From Fen-1258 sp041658245 (GTDB lineage Bacteria; Bacteroidota; Ignavibacteria; Ignavibacteriales; Melioribacteraceae): a stretch of 64,000 bases of DNA. The stretch lies in contig JBBAAM010000013.1 in NCBI GenBank assembly GCA_041658245.1, positions 6,051 to 70,050 on the forward strand. Direction: 5' to 3'. Below the pieces are notes generated by a model. The model did no database searches. It had not been told where the DNA came from and worked only from the letters and a program-made list of their open reading frames with translations. The position numbers and the translations under genes were made by a program. Below are positions 8,959-18,259 of the stretch, in pieces (the stretch's first letter is position 1; each line of letters begins with the position of its first letter).

Positions 8959-9883
8959 TATCGTCATTCCAGTCTACAATCGTGTTACTTTAATCTCGCA
9001 AACTATTGAATGCGCTATTAATCAAACTTATGATCAAATTGAAATCGTTATAATTGACAATTGCAGCGAAGATGGTACATGGGAAATTCTGACGCAATAT
9101 ACATTATTAGATAATCGAATTAGTCTTTTCAGAAATGAACAAAATATTGGTCCCGTTCGAAATTGGATCAGGTGCGTAACCAAGACGAGAGGTAAATACG
9201 TAAAGATTCTATTTTCGGATGATGTCATGTTACCAACCTTTGTCGAAGAAACGATCTCAGTGTTTGATAGTGATGTCGCATTTGTTTTAGGGAGGATAGA
9301 AATATTTAACAATCATGGTACACTGCGGCATGATAATTTTAATGATTTAAAATCTCTTTCAACAGAAGATTACATTCAAGATATTATTCTTCTTAACAGA
9401 CTTGGATTGCCCGTATCACCATCTGCAGCACTCTTTAGGCGAGAGGATATGATAAATGCTCTAGTCATAGAGATACCAAATCCCGAAGGACTAGTAAATG
9501 AAAGATATGGTGCAGGTAATGACCTATTTATTTATCTCCTCATAGCGAAAAACTACAATAGAGTTGTTTTTACAAATAGTTATTTGATCAAATTCAGAGA
9601 TCATGAAGCTTCATTTACGTCTTCCAATGATTTAGAAATATATTATTTGTATTCTAAACTACATTTTCTAAAAAATTATCATACGGTATTATTAAATAAA
9701 TTCTGTACGTTACTTTTTTTAAAACAAATATTCAATTTAAAATACTCAAAAATATATGAATACTCCCCTCAAATTCTTTCTTATAAGTATATGATGATTT
9801 TGATTGCTGTTAAAATTAAAAATAAATTAATGAAACTATTTATTCATAAATCCTTAATGAATAAATCAAAAAAAGATGGTTAA
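8942..9883 (+). CDS. Glycosyltransferase family 2
   Basis: This 313-residue GT-A enzyme starts with VSIVIPVYNRVTLISQTIEC, followed by IEIVIIDNCSEDGTWEIL. FSDDVMLPTF provides the DDx metal/UDP-binding motif near residue 95. The central RRED...NERYGAGNDLFIYLL segment resembles the acceptor region. The C-terminal 70 residues are basic and hydrophobic, as in membrane-associated GT2 enzymes. Its ATG lies 17 bp inside the previous gene, so it is coupled to it. The sugar specificity is unknown. Confidence 0.85.
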   Translation: MKDLVSIVIPVYNRVTLISQTIECAINQTYDQIEIVIIDNCSEDGTWEILTQYTLLDNRISLFRNEQNIGPVRNWIRCVTKTRGKYVKILFSDDVMLPTFVEETISVFDSDVAFVLGRIEIFNNHGTLRHDNFNDLKSLSTEDYIQDIILLNRLGLPVSPSAALFRREDMINALVIEIPNPEGLVNERYGAGNDLFIYLLIAKNYNRVVFTNSYLIKFRDHEASFTSSNDLEIYYLYSKLHFLKNYHTVLLNKFCTLLFLKQIFNLKYSKIYEYSPQILSYKYMMILIAVKIKNKLMKLFIHKSLMNKSKKDG

Positions 9884-9912
9884 AAATTAGGAAGCCTTTA
9901 CTTCAGAGAAAT

Positions 9913-10776
9913 ATGTTAAGCACTGTCTTTATCCTTCTACCAGTTCATAACCGTTATGAAATGACTACTCGTTTTTTAATATCTTTGAAAAATCAAACGT
10001 ACCAGAATTTTCATCTCCTTTTGATAGATGATGGTTCAACAGATGGTACTGCAGAAATAGTTAGAGAACGGATGCAGAAAGTAACTGTTATTCGCGGTAA
10101 TGGTAATTGGTGGTGGGCAGGCTGTTTACAAGTAGGTTACAATTGGTTGAAAGTTCAAGAATTAACTGCTAATGATATAGTTCTCATCATTAATGATGAT
10201 ACTGAATTTGATCCAACATTTCTTGAGAACGCAATTGAGTTGCTAAAGAATACTTATAAAACTTTATTATTGGCTGAATGCTATGATAGAAAAGATGGCA
10301 AATTGATTGATGGAGGAATAAAATTGGATTGGAGCCTACTAAAATTTGAGAAACCTAATAATGTAGATGAAATCAATTGCTTGTCAACCCGAGGATTGTT
10401 TCTGAAAGCCAAGTACTTCATCCAAATCGGCGGATTCTATCCAAAACTTCTTCCACATTACTTATCTGACTATGAATTCACAATTAGAGCAAAACGTAAG
10501 GGATACAAATTGCTTGTTGACTCAAAACTTAAATTAAATCTTGATTTAAATGCGACTGGATTTCATTCATTTGCTAAGAGACCTTCATTGCAATTAATAA
10601 GAAAATATTTTTCGAAAAAGTCAGCGGCTTCACCAATATCTTGGACGGTATTTATAATTTTAGCTTGCCCATGGAAATGGAAAATTATTAACATATTCCG
10701 AATATGGTTTGTTTTTATATTCAAATCAATCAAAGCTATTTTCTTAAATCAATTTTTAACTGTTACTAACAGATAG
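9913..10776 (+). CDS. Glycosyltransferase family 2 (rhamnosyltransferase-like layout)
   Basis: This is a 287-residue GT-A enzyme. VFILLPVHNRYEMTTRFLIS opens the domain, LLLIDDGSTDGT follows at about residue 40, and the distinctive GNGNWWWAGCLQVGYNW comes after it. IVLIINDDTEFDP is the metal-binding motif. GLFLKAKYFIQIGGFYPKLLPHYLSDYEFTIRAKRKGYKL is the catalytic-base region (motif spans residues 162 to about 200). The NWWWAG block occurs in a GT2 subfamily often labelled rhamnosyltransferase, but the substrate is not settled. The C-terminus has a basic hydrophobic tail. Confidence 0.84.
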   Translation: MLSTVFILLPVHNRYEMTTRFLISLKNQTYQNFHLLLIDDGSTDGTAEIVRERMQKVTVIRGNGNWWWAGCLQVGYNWLKVQELTANDIVLIINDDTEFDPTFLENAIELLKNTYKTLLLAECYDRKDGKLIDGGIKLDWSLLKFEKPNNVDEINCLSTRGLFLKAKYFIQIGGFYPKLLPHYLSDYEFTIRAKRKGYKLLVDSKLKLNLDLNATGFHSFAKRPSLQLIRKYFSKKSAASPISWTVFIILACPWKWKIINIFRIWFVFIFKSIKAIFLNQFLTVTNR

Positions 10777-11724
10777 GTGATAAAGATGCTAGCACCTATA
10801 GCATTATTTGTCTACAATAGACCTTGGCATACAAAGCATACGGTGGAAAGTCTATCAAGGAATATTTTGGCATCGAAGAGTGAATTATTTATTTTTTCAG
10901 ATGGATCGAAAAACAAATTAGATGATAAAAACGTTTACTTAACAAGAGAATATATTTATTCAATTAAAGGTTTTAAGTCAGTAATCATTAATGAACGATC
11001 AGAAAATTTAGGATTGTCTAAATCTATTATTTCCGGAGTTACAGAAATTATTAATCAGTATGGAAAAATAATAGTTTTGGAAGATGATTTAGTCACTTCT
11101 CCTTTTTTTCTTGAATACATGAATGATGCATTAGAATATTATGAATATGAAAACAGAGTTATAAGTATTCACGGGTATTGTTATCCTTTAAAAATAAATT
11201 TACCGGAGACTTACTTTTTAATGGATACTGGATCTTGGGGTTGGGCAACATGGAAACGTGGTTGGGAAATATTTGAACCAGATGGTTCAAAATTATTACA
11301 AGAAATTGAGACCAAAAATTTAGCCCGATGCTTTAATATTAATAATTCATATCCATTTACTAATATGCTAATGAATCAAATAAAGGGTAAAAATAATTCA
11401 TGGGCGATAAGGTGGCAGGCTTCAGCATTCCTGCGTAATAAATTAACACTTTTTCCAGGCCAATCTTTAGTAGCAAATATAGGTTTTGATAATTCTGGTA
11501 CCCACAGCGCTTCAACAAGTAGATATAATGTTAATCTCACACTTCATAAAATCAAGGTTTCGGAAATACCAATTGATGAAGACAAAATTGTTAGAAAACA
11601 ATTAGAATATTTTTTCTTATGTTCAAAGAGAAATAAAATTAAGTTTATACTAAGAAGGATAAACGATTATTTTCCAATTCTTAATCAAAGCACCAAAACA
11701 CTATTTAATAAAAAATATGTATAG
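10777..11724 (+). CDS. Glycosyltransferase-like protein (GT-A, GNT-I-like)
   Basis: This 315-residue protein begins APIALFVYNRPWHTKHTVES and has SELFIFSDGSKN, KIIVLEDDLVTSPFFLEYMN and then a WGWATWKRGWEIFEPDG block. This pattern (FVYNRP, EDD, GWATWxRGW) marks a common GT-A family of polysaccharide loci that is annotated as glycosyltransferase or sugar transferase. EDD should bind the metal and nucleotide-sugar. The first codon is GTG 10777 or, more likely, ATG 10786, which has GGTGAT upstream. The end overlaps the next ATG by 8 bp. Confidence 0.75.
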   Translation: MIKMLAPIALFVYNRPWHTKHTVESLSRNILASKSELFIFSDGSKNKLDDKNVYLTREYIYSIKGFKSVIINERSENLGLSKSIISGVTEIINQYGKIIVLEDDLVTSPFFLEYMNDALEYYEYENRVISIHGYCYPLKINLPETYFLMDTGSWGWATWKRGWEIFEPDGSKLLQEIETKNLARCFNINNSYPFTNMLMNQIKGKNNSWAIRWQASAFLRNKLTLFPGQSLVANIGFDNSGTHSASTSRYNVNLTLHKIKVSEIPIDEDKIVRKQLEYFFLCSKRNKIKFILRRINDYFPILNQSTKTLFNKKYV

Positions 11725-12532
11725 ATTTTTTAGACCTATTTATTTTGAAATTGGTAAGTATTTTTATTATTTGTTCAAAAATAAAGAGTTCCGAAATTAT
11801 TGTTATTACGATGCAAGATATGGTCATTTGCCACGTTATAATGACGGAAAAACTAAATTGAATGGAAAAGATTTTTATTTTTCTGATGCGGCGTCATTCC
11901 TTTCATCTTATAAAGAAATATTCGTAGAAAAAATTTATCGCTTCAAATTTGGAACTGATTCACCAAAAATTTTGGATATTGGGGCAAATATTGGGGTTAG
12001 TGTTTGTTTCTTTAAAACGTTATTCCCCAATTCTAGTATACTTGCATATGAAGCTGATCCTAAAATTTTCGCTTATTTGGAAAAAAATATTGATATCGCC
12101 GGTTTTCGTAATGTTCAACTAAAGAATGAAGCTGTCTGGAATGAAAACGGAATGATTAGTTTTTTTTCTGAAGGAGCTGATGGTGGCATGATCGATGAAG
12201 CCAACAATAGAAACATGATTAAAGTTAATACGGTTGATATCAAAGATATTTTAAAAAAGAATCAATTTGACTTAGTAAAGATTGATATTGAAGGTGCAGA
12301 GAGTGTTGTTTTACCTGAATGCAAAGATTACCTAAATACCGTTAAATATATATTTATTGAATATCATTCGGTAGTAAGTAAAAAACAAAATCTCAGTGAA
12401 TTATTTAGTATCCTTGAAAGCAATGGATTTAGAATACACATGCATAGTATTTTTAAAAGTCGTTCCCCATTTACTCTAGTTAAAACAAATAATTCTTTCG
12501 ATATGCAAATTAATATTTTTGGTTGGAAATGA
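11717..12532 (+). CDS. FkbM family S-adenosylmethionine methyltransferase
   Basis: This is a 271-residue class I methyltransferase. ILDIGANIGVSVCFFKTLFP (near residue 90) is the SAM-binding motif I, SILAYEADPKIFAYLEKNI is motif II, and FDLVKIDIEGAESVVLPEC is the FkbM signature. Enzymes of this family O-methylate sugar hydroxyls in surface polysaccharides and natural products. Within this locus it probably methylates a sugar of the repeat unit. A second FkbM gene lies at 17483. Confidence 0.88.
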   Translation: MYRFFRPIYFEIGKYFYYLFKNKEFRNYCYYDARYGHLPRYNDGKTKLNGKDFYFSDAASFLSSYKEIFVEKIYRFKFGTDSPKILDIGANIGVSVCFFKTLFPNSSILAYEADPKIFAYLEKNIDIAGFRNVQLKNEAVWNENGMISFFSEGADGGMIDEANNRNMIKVNTVDIKDILKKNQFDLVKIDIEGAESVVLPECKDYLNTVKYIFIEYHSVVSKKQNLSELFSILESNGFRIHMHSIFKSRSPFTLVKTNNSFDMQINIFGWK

Positions 12533-13227
12533 GTTCTAAAATAATAGAATTACTTAGTACAATTATTCGTAAGAAAAGGCCAATAATCTTTGATGATCAT
12601 ATGCGAACAGTACCTATTTCGTCTACTTTTGGTTTTGAAAGAGGAACACCGATTGATCGTTTCTATATTGCCAAATTTGTAAAAAAAAACGAAAAGTATA
12701 TAGAAGGCGATGTCCTTGAAATTGCAGATAATTTATATTCAAAAGAATTTATGTCGGAGAAAGTAAGAAAAATCGATGTACTCGATACAAAACTACATAA
12801 AAATGTTACAATCATTGGCGACCTAACTAAAATCGATAGTTTACCTGAAGCACAATACGATTGTTTTATCTGTACACAAACATTGAATTTTATATTTCAG
12901 ATTGATTTAGCAATCAAGGGTATTTATCATTTGCTCAAGCCTGGGGGTACTTTCATTGGTACAGTTGCTGGGATTTGTCAAATAAGCAGGTATGATATGG
13001 ATAGGTGGGGAGATTATTGGCGATTCACTTCAGTATCAATATCAAAACTATTTGAAAATGTTTTTGCTACTAAACCATATATAGAAACGTTTGGAAATGT
13101 CGCAACAGCTTGTGCCTTTTTACAGGGTGTTGCAATTGAAGAATTACCATCACCTGAAATACTGGAAAAAACCGATCAAAACTACCAGATAGTTATAGGT
13201 GTTTTGATTACTAGAGCTTTAAAATGA
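12529..13227 (+). CDS. Class I SAM-dependent methyltransferase (Methyltransf_11-like)
   Basis: The protein has about 232 residues. Motif I is unusual (VLEIADNLYSKEF in place of VLEIGxGxG), and the later blocks YDCFICTQTLNFIFQIDLAIKGIYHLLKPGGTF match motifs IV and V of the family. The final third, RYDMDRWGDYWRFTSVSISKLFE, is common to methyltransferases next to glycan genes. The degenerate glycine loop could mean altered or lost SAM binding. ATG 12529 overlaps the previous stop as ATGA and is preferred to the TTG two codons upstream. The stop overlaps the next gene in the same ATGA manner. Confidence 0.75.
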   Translation: MSSKIIELLSTIIRKKRPIIFDDHMRTVPISSTFGFERGTPIDRFYIAKFVKKNEKYIEGDVLEIADNLYSKEFMSEKVRKIDVLDTKLHKNVTIIGDLTKIDSLPEAQYDCFICTQTLNFIFQIDLAIKGIYHLLKPGGTFIGTVAGICQISRYDMDRWGDYWRFTSVSISKLFENVFATKPYIETFGNVATACAFLQGVAIEELPSPEILEKTDQNYQIVIGVLITRALK

Positions 13228-14213
13228 AATCGTTCATTGATCCTGCCATTAGAATCATTAGAAAAGAGACCTATAAACTCTTTAAAAACTCTAAAAAATC
13301 TCCTATTGTCATTTTATTGTATCATAGAGTTACAACCCTTGCGAATGATTTTAACTCATTAGCTGTTTCGCCAGATAATTTTTATAAACAGATGAAATTT
13401 ATTAAGATGAACTTAAATGTAGCAAGTTTAAGTGACAATTTTAGCAATTTTTCAGTACCCACCGTTATGATTACTTTTGATGATGGATATGCAGACAACT
13501 ATTATGAAGCTTTACCAATCTTACGAGAGTTTGATATCCCTGCTACCATTTTTATAAATACAAATCCAGTTCTGAACAAGACTGAATTTTGGTGGGACGA
13601 ACTTGAAGATATAATACTGGATGGGTACCAAGATAAATACCCGAATGAATATATATTAAGATCGTTTTTTTCCCGAAAAGTATATAGTACACATTCTTAT
13701 GAAGATCGTAAACACCTTTTTATGGAGCTACAAAACTTCTTGAAACAAATTTCTTTCAAAAAGAGAAATGCATTAATAGAGGATTTATTAAAGTGGACAA
13801 AGATTAAAAAACAACTACGATCTGAATATAGATCCTTAACAGTTGATGAATTAGCTAAATTTGCACAAAATGATATAATTACAATTGGCGCCCATTCAGT
13901 TTCACATTGTGCTCTATCGTCTTTATCCAATATTGAACAAAAGAAGGAAATTTTGGAATCGAAAAGAGACCTAGAGAGAATTATTAAGAAACCGGTTACT
14001 TTATTTTCATACCCATTTGGCAATTTAAGGTCATATAATCTAAAAACTATTAAATATTTGCGTGAGGCTGGTTTTATTAAAGCAGTTTCAAATTTTCCGG
14101 GAGCCTGCGGGACTTTTACTGATCCATATCAACTTCCAAGAAATTTAGTAAAAAATAAATCGATGGAAGAAATATTTAATGGCTTAAATAATATAGGCAT
14201 AAAATTATTTTAA
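13224..14213 (+). CDS. Polysaccharide deacetylase (NodB domain, CE4)
   Basis: This 329-residue protein carries the CE4 fold. VILLYHRV opens the domain. MITFDDGYADN gives the catalytic Asp86 and the metal ligand Asp87. H224-S-V-S-H228 gives the two metal-binding histidines, and TLFSYPFGN is the substrate-groove motif. The reaction is removal of N- or O-acetyl groups from a polysaccharide or a lipid-linked sugar. There is no signal peptide or clear membrane span, so it may act in the cytoplasm on intermediates. A helical insertion (about residues 130-210) separates motifs 1 and 2, as in other polysaccharide-locus members. Confidence 0.88.
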   Translation: MKSFIDPAIRIIRKETYKLFKNSKKSPIVILLYHRVTTLANDFNSLAVSPDNFYKQMKFIKMNLNVASLSDNFSNFSVPTVMITFDDGYADNYYEALPILREFDIPATIFINTNPVLNKTEFWWDELEDIILDGYQDKYPNEYILRSFFSRKVYSTHSYEDRKHLFMELQNFLKQISFKKRNALIEDLLKWTKIKKQLRSEYRSLTVDELAKFAQNDIITIGAHSVSHCALSSLSNIEQKKEILESKRDLERIIKKPVTLFSYPFGNLRSYNLKTIKYLREAGFIKAVSNFPGACGTFTDPYQLPRNLVKNKSMEEIFNGLNNIGIKLF

Positions 14214-14216
14214 TTT

Positions 14217-15479
14217 ATGAAAATATTATTTACTAATACTTGGGATATAAAAGGGGGTGCTGCAAGAGCAGCTTATCGTCTGATGGGGGCTTTAAAAAAA
14301 ATAAATATAGATACTAATATTATTGTGCAAAATAAAATTGGATTTGATGATTTGATCATTGGGCCCAAAACGAATATATCAAAGTTCCTTTTGATGATTC
14401 GCCCGAAGCTTGACGAATTAATTGCACACATTTTTTATAGGAAAATAGTTGGTTATTTTTTCCCAGCTCTGATTCCAGATAGATTTAACAAAAGAATTGA
14501 TGAATTAAGTTACGATATTTTACATCTTCACTGGATCGCAGGTGGCTTTATCAAAATAGAAACTTTAAAATTAATTAAAAAACCGATTGTTTGGACATTA
14601 CATGATTTTTGGGCATTTACTGGAGGATGTAATCTACCGGAGAATTGTTCTCGGTTTCAAAATAAATGTGGTCAATGCCCCGTATTGGGCTCAAGATTCA
14701 AGTACGACTTATCATTTATGGGTTGGGTAAGAAAAAATATTACATATTCTAAATTAAATCTTACAATAGTTTCACCTAGTAATTATTTGGCAAAAAAAGC
14801 AAAAGAAAGTTCTTTATTTAAAAATTTTACTATAAAGGTGATTCCAAATTGTATTGATATTCAAAAATTTAGTCCTAAGTCAAAAAGTATTGCAAGAGAA
14901 TTAATCCATTTACCCGAGGGGAAAAAAATAGTTTTAGCCGGAGCGGTAAATATTACTGATTATTATAAAGGACACTACAAATTATTGAACATATTAAAAA
15001 TTCTAAATGAAAGAGATAGCGCTAGTTCAATTGAGGTTATTCTTATTGGACAAAATAATAAAATATTTAGTGAATTTAGCAATCTCCATATAAGAGATTT
15101 CGGTTATTTGCATGATGAATTGAGTCTTTCGATTTTATTATCTGCTGTAGATTTGTTTATTATTCCATCGCTGGTGGAAAACTTTCCAAACATGGTAATC
15201 GAAGCTATGGCTTGTGGGACTCCTTGTGTCGCGTTTAATCAGGGTGGGATACCAGATATAATTGACCATAAATTAAATGGATATTTAGCAGAAGCATTTA
15301 ATGAAAGTGATTTTGTTTATGGAATAGATTGGATCCTTCTTCATCTCAGTGAAAAAACCAATGAATTATCAAGGAACGCAAGATTAAAAGTCGAATCAAC
15401 TTATGAAGAATCAATAATTGCTAAGAAATATCAATTATTATATGAAAATATTTTAAAAAAAGATGCCAATGAAAAATAA
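14217..15479 (+). CDS. Glycosyltransferase family 4 (WcaC/colanic-type)
   Basis: This 420-residue GT-B enzyme begins NTWDIKGGAARAAYRLMGAL. WTLHDFWAFTGGC, NCSRFQNKCGQCP and VSPSNYLAKKAKES occupy the acceptor domain. The cysteine-containing stretch is typical of the WcaC/GT4 subgroup that acts in exopolysaccharide synthesis. The donor domain has KIVLAGAVNITDYYKGHY and LFIIPSLVENFPNMVIEAMACGTPCVAF, the E-x7-E motif of GT4. The last 17 bp overlap the polymerase gene. Confidence 0.87.
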   Translation: MKILFTNTWDIKGGAARAAYRLMGALKKINIDTNIIVQNKIGFDDLIIGPKTNISKFLLMIRPKLDELIAHIFYRKIVGYFFPALIPDRFNKRIDELSYDILHLHWIAGGFIKIETLKLIKKPIVWTLHDFWAFTGGCNLPENCSRFQNKCGQCPVLGSRFKYDLSFMGWVRKNITYSKLNLTIVSPSNYLAKKAKESSLFKNFTIKVIPNCIDIQKFSPKSKSIARELIHLPEGKKIVLAGAVNITDYYKGHYKLLNILKILNERDSASSIEVILIGQNNKIFSEFSNLHIRDFGYLHDELSLSILLSAVDLFIIPSLVENFPNMVIEAMACGTPCVAFNQGGIPDIIDHKLNGYLAEAFNESDFVYGIDWILLHLSEKTNELSRNARLKVESTYEESIIAKKYQLLYENILKKDANEK

Positions 15480-16701
15480 TAAATACAAAGATTGGTTGTA
15501 TGTCGGTTATCTATTCTTTTCCACCACTTTTTTTTTCTTTGACCCAACTCTATATTTTTCTAAAATTCTTGTCTTGAGTTTTGCATGGTTTTTTCTGGTG
15601 TTAATAATTTTTCAAACAGAGACCGCCATAAAATTCGATTCGTACATAATATTTATAATTTTCTACGTTATATTTTTGGAGATATCAAAATTCTTTCATT
15701 TACATAATTATAGTACGATTGAATTAATTTACCCAGCCGGAATAGCACAAATCCTTTTTCTAATTTATATAACGAATGAAGAAAAAAAAATTATACTGAG
15801 TACTATTGATAAATATATAAACTTAATTATAATAATTACTATACCAGGGCTTTTGTTCTATTTTAGCATTTTATTGGGAATAGAATTTAAATATGAACTA
15901 ATTCATTTGGGTGGTAGAATTCAATTGTTTTATAGGAATTATTACAATCTAGCAATATTTGGTTCTTATGAAATATTTCCGATTGGGCCTTTTAAACTTG
16001 CCCGGCTATGTGGCGCTTTTGAAGAACCAGGTATGTTGGGTACTATATTAGCTATATTGCTTATAACAGATGTTATAGCATTCCCAGCGAAAAAAAACAG
16101 AAAAAAAATTATAATTTTATTAGGATTATTCACTCTTTCATTTGCCTTTTACCTTTCATTAATATGTATTAGTATGTATTCATCTATTTTCAAGAAGAAT
16201 AAAGGAATTCTGTTTTTTTTAGTATTTGGCACATTTGCATTCCTAATTTTAGTCCCATCAGATCTTCAATATGCCTTCAAGTATCTTATGGGAGATCGGT
16301 TTACAATTACCAATCAAGGTATTGTTGGTGATACTCGTGCAATTTATTCAGATTGGTTCGAAAATTATTTATCCACAACAGACGCACAGACATTAATATT
16401 CGGGAATGGATGGAAATCAAATCAACTCAGCACGGGTGGCGGCTACTCTTCATATCATTCTTTGATTTATGAGGGGGGTATCTTGGGCTTTTCATTGGTC
16501 ATAATATTTGAATCCTACCTGTTAATTTGGTATCCGATTAGGTCAGAAGATAAATGGATGATTTTTCTTACTCTCTTCCCAATACTCTCGCTATATCAAA
16601 GGCCCAATCCACTTGATCCGCAGTATCTGGTATGTTACGCAATAATTGTATCAAAATATCATGACTCACTAATAAGTCTTCATAATTATAAAAATTATTA
16701 A
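15463..16701 (+). CDS. wzy: O-antigen polymerase (Wzy-like)
   Basis: This is a 412-residue protein with about 10-12 hydrophobic segments and a long hydrophilic loop (about residues 285-335) containing GDTRAIYSDWFENYL and LIFGNGWKSNQLSTGGG. Polymerases of the Wzy type share this layout: many spans, a large periplasmic loop late in the protein, and hardly any sequence conservation. It would join repeat units at the periplasmic face after flipping by Wzx. Assignment rests on topology and on being the only such protein in the locus. RLCGAFEEPGMLGTILA is a loop seen in other Wzy/WaaL-like proteins. Confidence 0.76.
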   Translation: MPMKNNKYKDWLYVGYLFFSTTFFFFDPTLYFSKILVLSFAWFFLVLIIFQTETAIKFDSYIIFIIFYVIFLEISKFFHLHNYSTIELIYPAGIAQILFLIYITNEEKKIILSTIDKYINLIIIITIPGLLFYFSILLGIEFKYELIHLGGRIQLFYRNYYNLAIFGSYEIFPIGPFKLARLCGAFEEPGMLGTILAILLITDVIAFPAKKNRKKIIILLGLFTLSFAFYLSLICISMYSSIFKKNKGILFFLVFGTFAFLILVPSDLQYAFKYLMGDRFTITNQGIVGDTRAIYSDWFENYLSTTDAQTLIFGNGWKSNQLSTGGGYSSYHSLIYEGGILGFSLVIIFESYLLIWYPIRSEDKWMIFLTLFPILSLYQRPNPLDPQYLVCYAIIVSKYHDSLISLHNYKNY

Positions 16702-16703
16702 AA

Positions 16704-17504
16704 ATGCCGCTTTTCTCAATAGTAACAATTAATTATAATAACATTAATGGCTTTATTAGAACAAAAACTTGCCTTGAGGTTCAAATTTGTCAGAATTTTG
16801 AATGGATTATTGTAGATGGAGGTTCTTCAGACGGATTTTTAGAATTGAACTTATCTAGTACCACTATGAATCACATTTTAATAAGCCAAAAAGATAACGG
16901 AATTTATGATGCGATGAATAAAGGCATTAAGTTAGCCAGCGGCGAATTTGTTCTCTTCCTAAATTCTGGGGACTTGCTCTATGATTGTTATACTTTAAAG
17001 AAGATTGAAGATTATTTAAATAAATCAATTAAATCTCCCGATATTATTTTCGGTTCATCACTGTATAAACTAAAGAATGGCTATTCTTTAATTAGAAAAA
17101 CTTACCTACTTGAAGAATATCTATGGCATGGTCTACCAGCTAATCAGCAGTCAACCTATTATCATAAAAGATTATTCACCAACCAAAATTACGATTTAAA
17201 GTACGAAATTTGTGGCGATTATTTTATCCTTTCAAGTTTACATTCTAAAAGTTACCTTGATTGTATTTACTTTTCACAATCTCTATCAATTTTTGAAGCA
17301 AATGGCAAATCATTCGGGTTTAAGAAAAAACTATTTTTAGAACCTTACCAAATTCAAAAAAAAATATTGAAGACTAGTTTTCTCAAAAGGATTCTAAGTC
17401 TTCTTAAAAGATTTTATTCTACCAGTATAATCATTATAGTTTCATCTGAATTTTTTAAAATAATGTATGTTAGATTAAAAGCATGGAAATTAATAATCTG
17501 TTAA
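16704..17504 (+). CDS. Glycosyltransferase family 2 (WcaE-like)
   Basis: This 266-residue GT-A enzyme shows FSIVTINYNNINGF at the start, FEWIIVDGGSSDGFLE, ISQKDNGIYDAMNKGIKLASGEFVLFLNSGD, and HGLPANQQSTYYHKRLF. The DNGIYDAMNKG block is diagnostic of the WcaE/PgaC-related GT2 group of colanic-acid-type loci. The final 50 residues are basic and hydrophobic. The next gene's ATG is 22 bp inside its 3' end. Confidence 0.87.
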   Translation: MPLFSIVTINYNNINGFIRTKTCLEVQICQNFEWIIVDGGSSDGFLELNLSSTTMNHILISQKDNGIYDAMNKGIKLASGEFVLFLNSGDLLYDCYTLKKIEDYLNKSIKSPDIIFGSSLYKLKNGYSLIRKTYLLEEYLWHGLPANQQSTYYHKRLFTNQNYDLKYEICGDYFILSSLHSKSYLDCIYFSQSLSIFEANGKSFGFKKKLFLEPYQIQKKILKTSFLKRILSLLKRFYSTSIIIIVSSEFFKIMYVRLKAWKLIIC

Positions 17505-18190
17505 AAATCGACTTTAAGTATTTCGTTAAAGCTAGAAGTTCTGCCTCTATTTCTTCTTATAAAATCTGTAAAAATCTTAGAGATTATAATATTAAGACTA
17601 TCATTGATATTGGAGCAAATATTGGGCAATTCTCATTAGCAGCTAATCATTTCTTCCCAAACGCTATGATCTATAGTTTTGAACCTCTTCCATTTGAATT
17701 CGCTCGTTTATCAAAGAATACAAATAGGAGAGAGAACATAAAGAAATTTAATTTAGCTCTTGGTAACCAATGTGGTACTATTGATTTTTATAAAAATGAT
17801 TATTCTTTAGCTAGTTCCGTCTTACCTATTTCAAAACAGCAAAAGGAATTTCTCCCTGTTACTGCAAGTCAAAAACGCATAAAAGTCTCAATCGAGAGAT
17901 TGAGCAAAATTTTTCCATGTCTCGATGTGAAAGGTCCAGTTCTTCTTAAATTAGATGTTCAAGGTTTCGAAAAGGAAGTTTTATTAGGCGCAGTAGAAAT
18001 ATTACCTCAAATAGATTACTTACTTTTCGAGACTTCATTTATTCCTATGTATGAAAGAGAACCTTTATTTGATGAAATGCATGCTTTTGTTAAAAATTTA
18101 GGTTTCCAATTTATTGCTCCTTTAAATTTTTTACGTAGAGAGGATTTTACGATTTTACAAATGGATGTATTATATAAAAGGATTAAATAA
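17483..18190 (+). CDS. FkbM family methyltransferase
   Basis: This is a 235-residue class I methyltransferase. TIIDIGANIGQFSLAANHFFP is motif I, IYSFEPLPFEFARLSKNT is motif II, and VLLKLDVQGFEKEVLLGA matches the FkbM signature. It differs from the enzyme at 11717, so the repeat unit may carry two O-methyl groups or one enzyme may act on a terminal sugar. The gene overlaps the preceding glycosyltransferase by 22 bp. Confidence 0.88.
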   Translation: MEINNLLKIDFKYFVKARSSASISSYKICKNLRDYNIKTIIDIGANIGQFSLAANHFFPNAMIYSFEPLPFEFARLSKNTNRRENIKKFNLALGNQCGTIDFYKNDYSLASSVLPISKQQKEFLPVTASQKRIKVSIERLSKIFPCLDVKGPVLLKLDVQGFEKEVLLGAVEILPQIDYLLFETSFIPMYEREPLFDEMHAFVKNLGFQFIAPLNFLRREDFTILQMDVLYKRIK

Positions 18191-18259
18191 ATTATTAATT
18201 TCAACTTCTCCCGCCCATTTTCATAAAATAAATACTGTATGAAATAACAATGATAAAAA

